Of a DNA stretch of 17,638 bases, positions 8,196 to 15,065 are shown piece after piece (the first letter of the stretch is position 1; every line of letters starts with the position of its first letter). This stretch comes from DATKGL01 sp035510455 (GTDB taxonomy: Bacteria > Patescibacteriota > Saccharimonadia > Saccharimonadales > UBA4665). Location: positions 1-17,638 of the forward strand of contig DATKHB010000012.1 of the NCBI GenBank assembly GCA_035510455.1. The letters are read 5' to 3'. Position numbers and translations under genes: made by a program. Under the pieces are notes generated by a model that saw only the letters and a program-made list of their open reading frames with translations, had not been told where the DNA came from and did not search any database.

Positions 8196-10067
8196 TTAGT
8201 AAAGAGCTGCTGCTTTGGGCATTACCGATCCCTTTAGCAGTTCAGCAACTTCGGCGGCGTCAACCGTTTCCTTATCGAGCAATTTATCTTTTAGTACATC
8301 AAGTTTGGAGAGATTAGACTTGATAACTGCCCGAGCCCGGATAGCAGCTTCAGTAATTAGACTTTCTACCTCATCATCTATAACTCTGGCTGTTTCGTCG
8401 GAATACTCTCTTTCGTGTACTAATCTATCGAGCATCATGCCCTCGTCAGTATGAAAAACCTGATCGCGAAGTTTCTTGCCCATACCCTGATTAACAATCA
8501 TGTCTCGAGCCAGCTCGGCTGCCTGTTGGAGATCGTTCCCGGCACCAGTGGTGACCCGGTCGTGCCCATATACTACTTCTTCAGCTATACGGCCCCCAAG
8601 CATGCGAGCCAGAACGTCTTTATACTCGATAATCGAGTGGTAACTTTTGTCTTCCGGAGGTATAAACCAAGTGACCCCGCCGGTGCCGCCGCGCGGGATA
8701 ATAGTAACTTTGTGCGGTACATCGCTATCGGGCAACACGTGGCCAACTACCGCATGGCCAGCTTCGTGGTAAGCGGTTAGTTCTTTTTCCTTGTCACTCA
8801 TGACTTTGCTCTTTCGCTCTGGGCCGATAGCTACTTTTTCAAACGCTTCGGTTAGGTCGTCATTAGATATTTCAGAATGATTTTTACTAGCAGCCACGAT
8901 TGCTGATTCATTAGCGATGTTGGCTAGATCGGCGCCGGAAGAACCTACGCTCTTGGCCGCCAGGGAATCAAGATCAACATTTTTGGCAACCGGTTTTTTA
9001 AGAAAATGGACCTTAAGTATTGCTTCGCGGTCTTTTCTATCGGGCAGACTAATGTCCACTCGCCTATCAAATCGTCCTGGTCGCAGCAGTGCCGGGTCAA
9101 GGACATCAGCCCGGTTAGTAGCGGCTATTACGATAACGCTCTGCCCCTGTTCAAAACCGTCCATTTCCACCAATATCTGATTGAGCGTCTGCTCTCTTTC
9201 ATCGTGACCGCCGCCCATACCGCTGCCACGTCGTCGGCCGACAGCATCTATTTCATCGATAAAGATAATGCAGGGAGAATTCTTTTTTGCTTTAGCAAAC
9301 AGATCACGGACTCTGGAAGCACCAACCCCAACGAACATTTCTACGAATTCTGAACCGGATATGTTGAAGAATGGCACATTAGCCTCACCGGCCACCGCTC
9401 TGGCCAGCATCGTTTTGCCAGTTCCTGGGGGACCAACCAGTAGTACTCCCTTAGGTATTCTGGCTCCTAAAGCCGCGAATTTCTTGGGGAATTTCAAGAA
9501 CTCAACTACTTCTTGAAGATCCTGTTTGGCTTCAGCGCTGCCGGCGACATCACCGAAGTTGACTTTATCTTTTTCATTGCCGTAAAGTCGAGCTCGGCTC
9601 TTACCGAAACTAAGCGCCTGGTTGCCTTGGCCCTGAGCGTTTCTGAGCATGAAGAAAAACAGGCCGCCGATTATTAGCACTGGCAGGATGTACTCTAGCC
9701 CCAGTGTTAATACGGTCGAGCTAGTAGTGGTTGAAGGCTTGTATTGAACGGTAACCTTAGAGTAGTTAAAGCCCTGGCTGTTAAGCGTGGCTGTTGGATT
9801 AGCAAAGGCCTTAAGCGTGTCGGTTTTTTGTCCTTTAAGAGTAATGTCTAGCTCATCGCCGTTAACAACTATCTTGGAGTATTTGCCGCTATTGGCTTGG
9901 GTTATAGCCCGAGTAAGGGGGATTTCTTGAAGACTGCTGGGCTGGCTGTAAGCCGCAAAAATGATTAGTGCAAAAAGTACCACCAGAGCGATAAAGCCAG
10001 CATTTTTGAAGCCGCCGCGGTTATTGGGGCTATTCCGGTTTCGAGATTTTAGGGGTGAATTATCCAT
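8196..10067 (-). CDS. ftsH: ATP-dependent zinc metalloprotease FtsH
   Basis: The membrane-anchored AAA+ protease that degrades misfolded membrane and short-lived cytosolic proteins. It is 623 aa, a normal length. TM1 is at 24-40, a small extracytoplasmic domain follows, and TM2 is near 123-141. Walker A GPPGTGKT is at 212-219, followed by the pore FVEMFVGVGASRVRDLF, Walker B CIIFIDEIDAVGR and the second region of homology ATNRADVLDPALLRPGRFDRR. The zinc site is HEAGH (434-438), and the M41 domain contains TTGAGNDLQQA with the third ligand Asp. No Shine-Dalgarno is visible; a TATAAT lies 10 nt before the ATG. It sits 36 bp downstream of tilS, a tilS-ftsH pairing seen in many bacteria. Confidence 0.98.
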   Translation of the reverse strand: MDNSPLKSRNRNSPNNRGGFKNAGFIALVVLFALIIFAAYSQPSSLQEIPLTRAITQANSGKYSKIVVNGDELDITLKGQKTDTLKAFANPTATLNSQGFNYSKVTVQYKPSTTTSSTVLTLGLEYILPVLIIGGLFFFMLRNAQGQGNQALSFGKSRARLYGNEKDKVNFGDVAGSAEAKQDLQEVVEFLKFPKKFAALGARIPKGVLLVGPPGTGKTMLARAVAGEANVPFFNISGSEFVEMFVGVGASRVRDLFAKAKKNSPCIIFIDEIDAVGRRRGSGMGGGHDEREQTLNQILVEMDGFEQGQSVIVIAATNRADVLDPALLRPGRFDRRVDISLPDRKDREAILKVHFLKKPVAKNVDLDSLAAKSVGSSGADLANIANESAIVAASKNHSEISNDDLTEAFEKVAIGPERKSKVMSDKEKELTAYHEAGHAVVGHVLPDSDVPHKVTIIPRGGTGGVTWFIPPEDKSYHSIIEYKDVLARMLGGRIAEEVVYGHDRVTTGAGNDLQQAAELARDMIVNQGMGKKLRDQVFHTDEGMMLDRLVHEREYSDETARVIDDEVESLITEAAIRARAVIKSNLSKLDVLKDKLLDKETVDAAEVAELLKGSVMPKAAALY

Positions 10068-10077
10068 ATGTTTTCAC

Positions 10078-10083
10078 ATTATA
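10078..10083 (-). promoter_or_regulatory. Possible -10 box for near-leaderless ftsH mRNA
   Basis: A perfect TATAAT on the minus strand ends 10 nt before the ftsH ATG, within the tilS-ftsH gap. No good -35 box is seen. If used, the mRNA would start only a few bases before the ATG, which fits the absence of a ribosome binding site. Confidence 0.35.
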
Positions 10084-10103
10084 CAAGGTAGTCTCCGCTT
10101 TGG

Positions 10104-10991
10104 CTAGCGGTCTTGGTATTGGAGTGCCAAATGCTGGCTTTCAACCTTAAGAAAACGCCGGTTACCCATGGAAAATCTTTTGGTGGGAATATGGGTTTTG
10201 GCGGCAATTGATAAATTTTCTATAAACGACCTGTCTAGACCAGAAACACCTTGGGATTTTAGCCACATAATTAGGACCTCCTTGGATAGATCGTGTGGGA
10301 GTGATAAAAACCACTGTCTCTCAAGTGCCCCGTTAAATGAGTGAAGATCTATAAGATCACTGAGCTGTTTATCGATTTGGCTATTGAGTTTGCTGAATTT
10401 TTGATTAATCTCTACTAGCTGCTGGCGGTCAGCATTGATTAGTTTTGGCATAATATTATGGCGAATGTAATTTCTCCGGTAGCTATCGTTGCTATTAGTA
10501 ATATCCTCGCGCCATACCAGGGCTTGGTCGTTGGCGTAATCAATGAGTTCGGCTTTAGAAAAATCAAGCAGCGGACGAAGAATTGCGCTACTAGATTGCA
10601 AAGAGCTAAAACCCTGCCGGCCAGTCCCCCGTAAGAAATTGAGAACCATCGTTTCCAAAAGATCATCTTGATGGTGGGCAGTAATAATTGAAAAAGATTT
10701 GGTTTTCTCTCGAGATCTCTCTAAAAAAGCATACCTTGCTTCGCGGGCTTTAGATTCGCTGGCGCTTGAGCCTAATTGTCCTTCTTGATATAAAAATGCT
10801 AGGCCATATTTTTTCGCAAGCGAGGCGACAAATTGTCGGTCAGCCTCAGAGTCAGTTCTTATACCGTGGTCAAAATGAGCGACAACCAGCTCAAGATCTG
10901 GTTGTCGGCTTAACAGGTCCAAAAGAACTACCGAATCGACTCCGCCCGACACGGCGACAATATACTTACCGCTACTAACTACTATTTTCAT
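10104..10991 (-). CDS. tilS: tRNA(Ile)-lysidine synthase TilS, short form
   Basis: This enzyme attaches lysine to C34 of the CAU-anticodon tRNA(Ile), changing it to read AUA. The PP-loop ATP pyrophosphatase motif SGGVDS is at residues 15-20, followed by VVAHFDHGIRTDSEADRQFV, the family signature AHHQDDLLETMVLNFLRGTG, GFSSLQ, and RRNYIRHNIMP. At 295 aa it is shorter than E. coli TilS (about 430) and lacks most of the C-terminal tRNA-binding domain, as in other minimal TilS proteins. The ATG at 10991 has no ribosome binding site and lies directly beside a 17-bp palindrome. It is transcribed away from the tRNA gene 131 bp upstream. Confidence 0.95.
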   Translation of the reverse strand: MKIVVSSGKYIVAVSGGVDSVVLLDLLSRQPDLELVVAHFDHGIRTDSEADRQFVASLAKKYGLAFLYQEGQLGSSASESKAREARYAFLERSREKTKSFSIITAHHQDDLLETMVLNFLRGTGRQGFSSLQSSSAILRPLLDFSKAELIDYANDQALVWREDITNSNDSYRRNYIRHNIMPKLINADRQQLVEINQKFSKLNSQIDKQLSDLIDLHSFNGALERQWFLSLPHDLSKEVLIMWLKSQGVSGLDRSFIENLSIAAKTHIPTKRFSMGNRRFLKVESQHLALQYQDR

Positions 10992-10993
10992 TA

Positions 10994-11010
10994 CTGTTAA
11001 ATATTAACAG
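10994..11010. promoter_or_regulatory. Palindrome at the tilS start
   Basis: CTGTTAA-ATA-TTAACAG is a perfect inverted repeat ending 2 bp before the tilS ATG. It could be an operator or an RNA hairpin at the translation start. No binding protein can be named. Confidence 0.4.
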
Positions 11011-11059
11011 ATATAACACGCCTGCGGTGTAAATTTCTACCATAGGAAAGACAAGGCCT

Positions 11060-11077
11060 GTTGATTTGACTATCAAC
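11060..11077. repeat. Small inverted repeat upstream of the tRNA
   Basis: GTTGAT-TTGACT-ATCAAC, perfect 6-bp arms, 46 bp before the tRNA 5' end. The loop contains TTGACT, which could be a plus-strand -35 box, but no well-spaced -10 follows (TAGAAT is only 13 nt away). A TATATT 12 nt before the tRNA (11105-11110) is a possible -10. Confidence 0.3.
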
Positions 11078-11122
11078 GAGGTAGAATACAGATGTAAAAG
11101 ATGGTATATTTTTACACTATCG

Positions 11123-11199
11123 GGCGACGTAGCTCAGTTGGTTAGAGCACAGGACTCATAAGCCTGGGGTCAGTGGTTCAAGTCCACTCGTCGCTACCA
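11123..11199 (+). tRNA. tRNA-Met (anticodon CAT), probably elongator type, chimeric
   Basis: A complete 77-nt cloverleaf with encoded CCA. The acceptor is GGCGACG/CGTCGCT, D stem GCTC/GAGC, anticodon loop CTCATAA with CAT at 11157-11159, T stem AGTGG/CCACT, T loop TTCAAGT. The 5' half closely resembles elongator tRNA-Met; a TilS-modified tRNA-Ile2 cannot be excluded. The T stem and D stem pair perfectly, but G1-U72 is a wobble and A31-G39 a mismatch, both between the two halves. The 3' half overlaps the end of the serine recombinase gene on the other strand, so this is the integration site of the neighbouring element. Confidence 0.93.
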
Positions 11200-12730
11200 A
11201 ACTTGGATTTTTTGAATCTTTAGACAGTATTTCTTCAATTAACAGATAGGATTTGCTTAATTTAGGGGGTTCAAACCCTTTGTCAAAGTCATACGCCAAT
11301 CCTTCAGGAAATAGAACATCTTGTATACGTTTCTTGCTTTCTAGACCAGCAACATTCCAAAAAGCAGCAGGGTCAGACATAAAAAGCATACCGCCATCAA
11401 CTATTTCTTCCTTTTGACTAACGTAATCATCTGCGTCAACTTGTTTTAGTTTCAGTTGCATAATTTCAGTGTCAATCTGTGCTAATTTATCGTCTTTAGT
11501 AGTTTCGTCTATTTTTTCATCAAGGAAGTAGTCTACAACTCTAGACTTTCGCTCGGTAAGAGCCTCTAACTGGTCGTTGATAAGCTTGGTCTGTACTATT
11601 GCGTCCTTGTACTCAACATTCCAGCGACTTAGAATAATTTCTCTAAATAATTTTGATATACTCGGTTTTAGCTTTACTTGTTTCAGAAGCTCTACAAATT
11701 CATCGTGCATTAAATCACGCTTCTTACTGACATGATAATCAAGTCGGTTACCCACTTTGCACTTATAACAAGAATATCTGAGACTAGGACCACTTCGACC
11801 TCTAGTTGGACAGCTAATAATTCTATGTCCGCAAGTATGTCTTAGAAAGCCACCTTTTAGATACCACTCAACTTCGGCTTCACGACTTTTATTCTTCATA
11901 TTTCCATTAACAATCGCCACATTTTTATAATACACTGATTCTTCTATAAGGGGCGGGTGTAAACCATCAACCCACTTTCCGTTTGTATACTTACTGCGTA
12001 CTTTACCAATATAAATTGGGTTAATGAGCATATCTTTAACACTCTGCCAGCGTCGTATCTCACCATTTCTACCGCGTATTCCTATTTCAGCAGCAAGTCC
12101 CTGTGCTTGTTTTACGTTGTATGAACCTGATGAAAACTTAACTAGTAGTTTGATTACTTTATCTGCGTCATCATTAGGAATAAGCGTTGGTATATCTAGA
12201 GCTGTTTTATCACGACGATACCCGTACATTGGGCTGTGAGGCCAGCCTCCTTGCAACGCTCTTTGTTTTCCACCTTCTGTTGTGCGAATGGTGCGTATTT
12301 CGTTATCAAATTCAGCAAAAGCTGCAAGCATTGAGTCCATCAAATGACCAGCAGGGTCGTCTGTTAATGGTTCGGTAACTGATAGTAACTTTGCGCCTGC
12401 CTTGAATAATTGAGCTTTAATATAATGGTGTAACTCACTCTTACGAGCAAGACGGTCTATTTTCCAAACAATACAGTAGCTATAATGACCTTTTTGCTTT
12501 AGGCAAAGACTTAACATTTCTGCAAGTTTAGGACGATACGCAAGCTTAGCCGATACGCCCTCCTCGCGGAATATATGTTCAGGTAATAACGTAAAACCAT
12601 GTTGCTTGGCAAACTTAATAATTGCTTCTTCTTGGCTATCTAGACTTGTGCCTTTAACTTGGTCATCAGTTGAAACTCTGATGTATGCTACTGCGTTCAT
12701 GGTTTTAATTTCGTTTGACTGCTTTTTCAT
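11156..12730 (-). CDS. Large serine recombinase (integrase)
   Basis: A 524-aa site-specific recombinase. The N-terminal resolvase domain has the nucleophile Ser20 in AYIRVSTDDQ with Arg18, then SLDSQEEAI, the IVWKIDRLAR motif and LLSVTEPLTDDPAG. The recombinase domain follows (GGWPHSPMYGYRRD, WQSVKDMLINPIYIGKV). A zinc ribbon has CGH, CP and CYKC cysteines, followed by a coiled coil (about 385-435, ALTERKSRVVDYF). The last ~14 residues (VATSGLEPLTPGL) are encoded by the antisense of the tRNA 3' half and stop in the anticodon loop, so integration restores both tRNA and recombinase ends. It starts 15 bp after the small gene upstream, with a weak AGGGA. It probably catalyses integration into this tRNA. 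Confidence 0.93.
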   Translation of the reverse strand: MKKQSNEIKTMNAVAYIRVSTDDQVKGTSLDSQEEAIIKFAKQHGFTLLPEHIFREEGVSAKLAYRPKLAEMLSLCLKQKGHYSYCIVWKIDRLARKSELHHYIKAQLFKAGAKLLSVTEPLTDDPAGHLMDSMLAAFAEFDNEIRTIRTTEGGKQRALQGGWPHSPMYGYRRDKTALDIPTLIPNDDADKVIKLLVKFSSGSYNVKQAQGLAAEIGIRGRNGEIRRWQSVKDMLINPIYIGKVRSKYTNGKWVDGLHPPLIEESVYYKNVAIVNGNMKNKSREAEVEWYLKGGFLRHTCGHRIISCPTRGRSGPSLRYSCYKCKVGNRLDYHVSKKRDLMHDEFVELLKQVKLKPSISKLFREIILSRWNVEYKDAIVQTKLINDQLEALTERKSRVVDYFLDEKIDETTKDDKLAQIDTEIMQLKLKQVDADDYVSQKEEIVDGGMLFMSDPAAFWNVAGLESKKRIQDVLFPEGLAYDFDKGFEPPKLSKSYLLIEEILSKDSKNPSLVATSGLEPLTPGL

Positions 12731-12745
12731 ATTAATAATAGTTCC

Positions 12746-12952
12746 CTACTTGGACGTTGGCACGCCTCGAATATATTCAGTGGCTACTTCATCAAGACCG
12801 ATAATTAAGCTACTAATTTCTTCATCAGTCATTTCTTTAGCTTCTACTCCCAGTATTCTCCGAGCCTTTGCAACGCTAACAATTAAGTATTGAGAAAATT
12901 GAGGTAGTGATTGATTTGCCGTATCCATAATCTTTCTGATTCTTGGCACCAC
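12746..12952 (-). CDS. Small hypothetical protein upstream of the recombinase
   Basis: A 68-aa frame starting with GTG at 12952 (an internal ATG at 12928 would give 60 aa). The protein is helical in appearance (VAKARRILGVEAKEMTDEEI, then SSLIIGLDEVATEYIRG), with no recognised domain. It ends 15 bp before the recombinase in the same direction, so both are likely co-transcribed. That position would suit a recombination directionality factor or a regulator, but this is a guess from context only. A hairpin (12959-12977 region) with AAAGGA near its loop lies just upstream. Confidence 0.6.
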   Translation of the reverse strand: MVPRIRKIMDTANQSLPQFSQYLIVSVAKARRILGVEAKEMTDEEISSLIIGLDEVATEYIRGVPTSK

Positions 12953-13037
12953 GATATAGGAGTTCCTTTCAAGAACTCTGGACTAATTATTTGCGGTCGA
13001 GTTAATAATTAATGCATTACTCAACTGTATATTGAAC

Positions 13038-13067
13038 AGTATCAAGTAAGGCACTAGCGTCTTACAA
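13038..13067 (-). promoter_or_regulatory. Possible promoter for the small gene and recombinase
   Basis: Minus-strand TTGTAA (13067-13062) and GATACT (13043-13038) are separated by 18 nt. The start site would give a leader of roughly 80 nt that contains the GAGTTC/GAACTC hairpin. Boxes are imperfect. Confidence 0.35.
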
Positions 13068-13107
13068 GAAAATATCGTGTTATTAAAAACAACATAAGCA
13101 CAAAACC

Positions 13108-13140
13108 ACCCAACACTTACCCACCTTTTACCCAACCCTT
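13108..13140. repeat. Three tandem 11-bp repeats (iteron-like)
   Basis: ACCCAACACTT, ACCCACCTTTT and ACCCAACCCTT follow each other without gaps. The first and third match at 10/11 and the second matches each at 8/11. The 11-bp period is about one helical turn, so the same face would be presented to a bound protein. Confidence 0.6.
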
Positions 13141-13200
13141 AACAGGGTAATAGATTTTTATAGTCATATATCATTTGTGGCACTATATTCCTGCGAAATC

Positions 13201-13222
13201 GCCGATGAGTTGCCGATGAGTT
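13201..13222. repeat. Perfect tandem 11-bp repeat
   Basis: GCCGATGAGTT occurs twice in direct succession with no mismatch. Confidence 0.75.
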
Positions 13223-13246
13223 GCACATCCCCAAATCATTAAAATC

Positions 13247-13268
13247 GGCTATGAGTTGGCGTATAGTT
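13247..13268. repeat. Diverged 11-bp repeat pair related to 13201-13222
   Basis: GGCTATGAGTT then GGCGTATAGTT, again in 11-bp phase. The first differs from the perfect repeat at two positions. The segment also has a weak GGCTA/TAGCC stem that could end transcripts of the gene to the right. Confidence 0.5.
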
Positions 13269-13296
13269 AGCCACCCCTTTATACCTGTAGCTAAGA

Positions 13297-14022
13297 CTAT
13301 TTCTCAACTTCAGATTTTATCTGTTCTTCATTCGCCTGTGCGGCGTTCTTCTCACCAATCATCTTAAATGCTTGATATGCTGTGAAAGTAACGTAACCTA
13401 CTAATAAAACTCCGAAGCCCCAACTATAAAGTGTGAAAGACATATGTATGTCATTCAGTAGTTGTGAAGATAGCATTAAGATTGGAAATAGCAGTAACCC
13501 AAAAACTATATCTACGATGGAAGCGTGAAAGAGAAATCCAATCCACTGCCACCACTTTAACCGAGCTGTGCGTTTATCATAATCATCAAGTATGCGTTGT
13601 TTAACTTCAGCGAACTCATTTACTCTACTATCATTACCGTCTGCAAGCTCTCTTGCTATATTCCTAGCAGTCCACATATCAGCTTCTGTTTTTCGTAGGT
13701 TAGGCATACCACTTGATTCGCCCTCTAGCTCAACCTTCCTGACCAGGAATATAAATGTACCGTTTGCTATTAAAAGTAGAGAACCCCACCAAAATAAAGC
13801 AGGATGTAATATGTCGCCAGATATAGTTTTATCTGAACCTACGGTTATAGCTACAGCACCTACTGCAAAGCAGACTGCTGTCAGCGCTATATACCAGTCG
13901 CTGATTTGCGCCTTAATGAACATGAAATTATCGAGATAGCGTTTACCTACCTCATCTTTCATATTCTCAAACTTTTCTGCGTCCCTGAGATAGCGTTCTC
14001 GGTCTTCTTTGCTAACGCTCAT
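13297..14022 (-). CDS. Hypothetical multi-pass membrane protein
   Basis: A 241-aa protein when started at the ATG at 14022, which has AGGA 5 nt upstream and a TATAAT 27 nt further up. A longer frame from a TTG at 14070 exists but would place that -10 box inside the gene. Four hydrophobic segments are visible: WYIALTAVCFAVGAVAI, ALFWWGSLLLIANGTFIFLV, a third starting WIGFLFHASIVDIVFG, and a fourth around SWGFGVLLVGYVTFTA. The N-terminus, the loop between the second and third, and the C-terminus are charged and probably cytoplasmic. I do not recognise the family. It is the last cargo gene before the repeat region. Confidence 0.7.
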   Translation of the reverse strand: MSVSKEDRERYLRDAEKFENMKDEVGKRYLDNFMFIKAQISDWYIALTAVCFAVGAVAITVGSDKTISGDILHPALFWWGSLLLIANGTFIFLVRKVELEGESSGMPNLRKTEADMWTARNIARELADGNDSRVNEFAEVKQRILDDYDKRTARLKWWQWIGFLFHASIVDIVFGLLLFPILMLSSQLLNDIHMSFTLYSWGFGVLLVGYVTFTAYQAFKMIGEKNAAQANEEQIKSEVEK

Positions 14023-14049
14023 AGCTGTCCTATCTTCTTTACTGCTTGA

Positions 14050-14055
14050 ATTATA
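14050..14055 (-). promoter_or_regulatory. Possible -10 box for the membrane protein gene
   Basis: A perfect TATAAT on the minus strand, 27 nt before the ATG at 14022 and followed by an AGGA ribosome binding site. No good -35 box is visible. Confidence 0.35.
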
Positions 14056-14098
14056 GTATTTCTCAGACAAGGTTACTATTTATGCGTCTCAATAGAGT

Positions 14099-14126
14099 AA
14101 AACGCGTAAAACACACAGTATGTGTG
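14099..14126 (-). terminator. Probable intrinsic terminator after the surface-protein gene
   Basis: On the minus strand CACACA-TAC-TGTGTG forms a perfect 6-bp hairpin followed directly by TTTT, with a second TTTT 5 nt later. It lies 19 bp after the stop of the Ser/Thr-rich protein. The stem is short and GC-moderate. It is nested within a wider TGCGTCT/AGACGCA inverted repeat (14083-14089 and 14129-14135). Confidence 0.45.
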
Positions 14127-14144
14127 CTAGACGCACAGGTATCC

Positions 14145-14792
14145 TTAGTAATAAAGCGTTGCGGTTGAACAATCAGGAACAGTATTACTGTAGTTGTTAA
14201 CTCTATCTGACTTTTGGATTCCAGATGTTCCATTGTAAGTAGAATAATTAAATTGGCAATAAGAAGCTGAGCCACTACCAGTTCCCACGATTGAGGTAAC
14301 GTCAGTATATGGAGGGCAACCACCTGGATAGTTTGTAACGTACCCTGGGTTAGAAGGGTCGGGCATATTACAGCTATATGGATAGGCGTTTGAAGAACTG
14401 TATGAAGTAGGTGGAGAGACTGGACAGCCTTGCCCTGCTTGTGGTCCGTTGGTATATGTGCAACCAGCGAGTGTTGCAGGTTGAGATGGAGTAGTTGTAG
14501 CGGGTGTTGTGGTTGCCACAGAAGTACTAGGAGTAGTTGTTGTTTTTGTGGTTGACGTTGAACTGATAGCGGCAGGAGTAGAGTTAGTTGCGGGTGTAGT
14601 ATCAGCAGAGACTGAAGTCTGACTCGTAGGTTTGGTTTTACTGCTGCTTGTTGTGGCTAAAAGAGGTTTATTGTTTGTCTTTAAGCCTGCTCCTATTGCA
14701 ACACCAGCAAACACAAGCAAGATTACAAAAACTACAATTGCCGACCTTCGGAATACTTTACTTTTTGGTACGGATATTCTCGGTAATTTCAC
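14145..14792 (-). CDS. Anchored Ser/Thr-rich, cysteine-containing surface protein
   Basis: A 215-aa protein starting at GTG (14792; an in-frame TAG lies two codons upstream). A basic N-terminus is followed by one hydrophobic segment at about 17-35 (AIVVFVILLVFAGVAIGAGL) acting as signal anchor. Residues about 46-106 are almost only Ser, Thr, Ala and Pro, a mucin-like flexible stalk. The last ~105 residues are Tyr/Gly/Pro/Asn-rich with six cysteines, enough for three disulfides, and end in TLYY. The architecture suggests a protein displayed outside the cell, perhaps in attachment. The family is not recognised. A TATAAT lies 34 nt upstream and a terminator follows, so it seems to be its own unit. 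Confidence 0.75.
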   Translation of the reverse strand: MKLPRISVPKSKVFRRSAIVVFVILLVFAGVAIGAGLKTNNKPLLATTSSSKTKPTSQTSVSADTTPATNSTPAAISSTSTTKTTTTPSTSVATTTPATTTPSQPATLAGCTYTNGPQAGQGCPVSPPTSYSSSNAYPYSCNMPDPSNPGYVTNYPGGCPPYTDVTSIVGTGSGSASYCQFNYSTYNGTSGIQKSDRVNNYSNTVPDCSTATLYY

Positions 14793-14826
14793 AAACTAGC
14801 CTAGCTTTAGCTTATTTTATGACTTT

Positions 14827-14832
14827 ATTATA
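14827..14832 (-). promoter_or_regulatory. Possible -10 box for the surface-protein gene
   Basis: A perfect minus-strand TATAAT, 34 nt before the GTG start. The -35 region is poor. Confidence 0.4.
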
Positions 14833-14885
14833 CTGTATTAAAACGCTAACTAGAGTAAAAACGTATATTAGTAATCCCATACAAT

Positions 14886-14901
14886 TTATCGTCGCCGATA
14901 A
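14886..14901. repeat. Inverted repeat after the first micro-gene
   Basis: TTATCG-TCGC-CGATAA, perfect 6-bp arms; as minus-strand RNA the loop is GCGA, a stable GNRA tetraloop. It lies 19 bp beyond the micro-gene stop. There is no clear T-run on the minus strand, so terminator function is uncertain. Confidence 0.35.
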
Positions 14902-14920
14902 CTTTTACCTTTATCACTAC

Positions 14921-15043
14921 CTAGTTCAATGCTAGTCCCTTAGATACAATCTGTTTACTAGATTGCACTTCTACCACTAGTTCCCAATATCTTATCAGTT
15001 CTCTTTTAATATCTGTCCAATGTGTCCAGCTCATGCCTACCAT
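14921..15043 (-). CDS. Micro-protein family member 1
   Basis: A 40-aa frame beginning MVGMSWTHWTDIKREL; an upstream in-frame ATG at 15052 would add three residues. It aligns without gaps to the three other small frames at 15778, 16478 and 17385, sharing G3, T7, I12, K13, E15, L16 and the W20 and V26 positions. Codon differences between copies are often synonymous, which argues for a translated gene. The middle part looks like an amphipathic helix; no membrane segment. It follows the alpha/beta hydrolase gene by about 13-22 bp. No ribosome binding site is seen, so it may be translated by coupling. Function unknown. Confidence 0.6.
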   Translation of the reverse strand: MVGMSWTHWTDIKRELIRYWELVVEVQSSKQIVSKGLALN

Positions 15044-15065
15044 TTCGCTCATGGTTATTAGTTGT

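Larger units (their letters stand above)
12953..13296. other. 344-bp non-coding region with repeats and a possible promoter
   Basis: No convincing gene is visible. From left to right it holds a hairpin (GAGTTC-N7-GAACTC, 12960-12978) beside the small gene, an AT-rich segment, a possible minus-strand promoter (13038-13067), three 11-bp repeats (13108-13140), an AT-rich stretch, and two further pairs of 11-bp repeats (13201-13222, 13247-13268). It separates the recombinase operon from the cargo and could be a control region or origin of the element. Confidence 0.55.

Noticed and set aside
11123..11199. Calling the tRNA as tRNA-Ile2 (lysidine-modified) because tilS is next to it
   Set aside because: The 5' half matches elongator tRNA-Met more closely; adjacency to tilS is not evidence of substrate identity. 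It remains a minor alternative.
13054..13116. A 20-aa hydrophobic frame starting GTG with AGGTGG upstream
   Set aside because: The apparent ribosome binding site is part of the 11-bp repeats and nothing else supports translation.
13109..13138. Four CCC tracts as a minus-strand G-quadruplex
   Set aside because: Two loops are 8 nt, beyond the usual limit, and the tracts are explained by the tandem 11-bp repeats.
14023..14070. TTG start extending the membrane protein by 16 residues
   Set aside because: The ATG at 14022 has AGGA at good spacing, and a TATAAT lies inside the extension.
14063..14323. An 86-codon minus-strand frame overlapping the Ser/Thr-rich protein
   Set aside because: It runs in another frame through the C-terminus of the surface protein and through the terminator; the six-cysteine frame is the better gene.
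14812..14880. A 22-aa hydrophobic frame (MGLLIYVFTLVSV...)
   Set aside because: No ribosome binding site, overlaps the probable -10 box of the surface-protein gene, and has no relative in the window; probably chance in AT-rich DNA.
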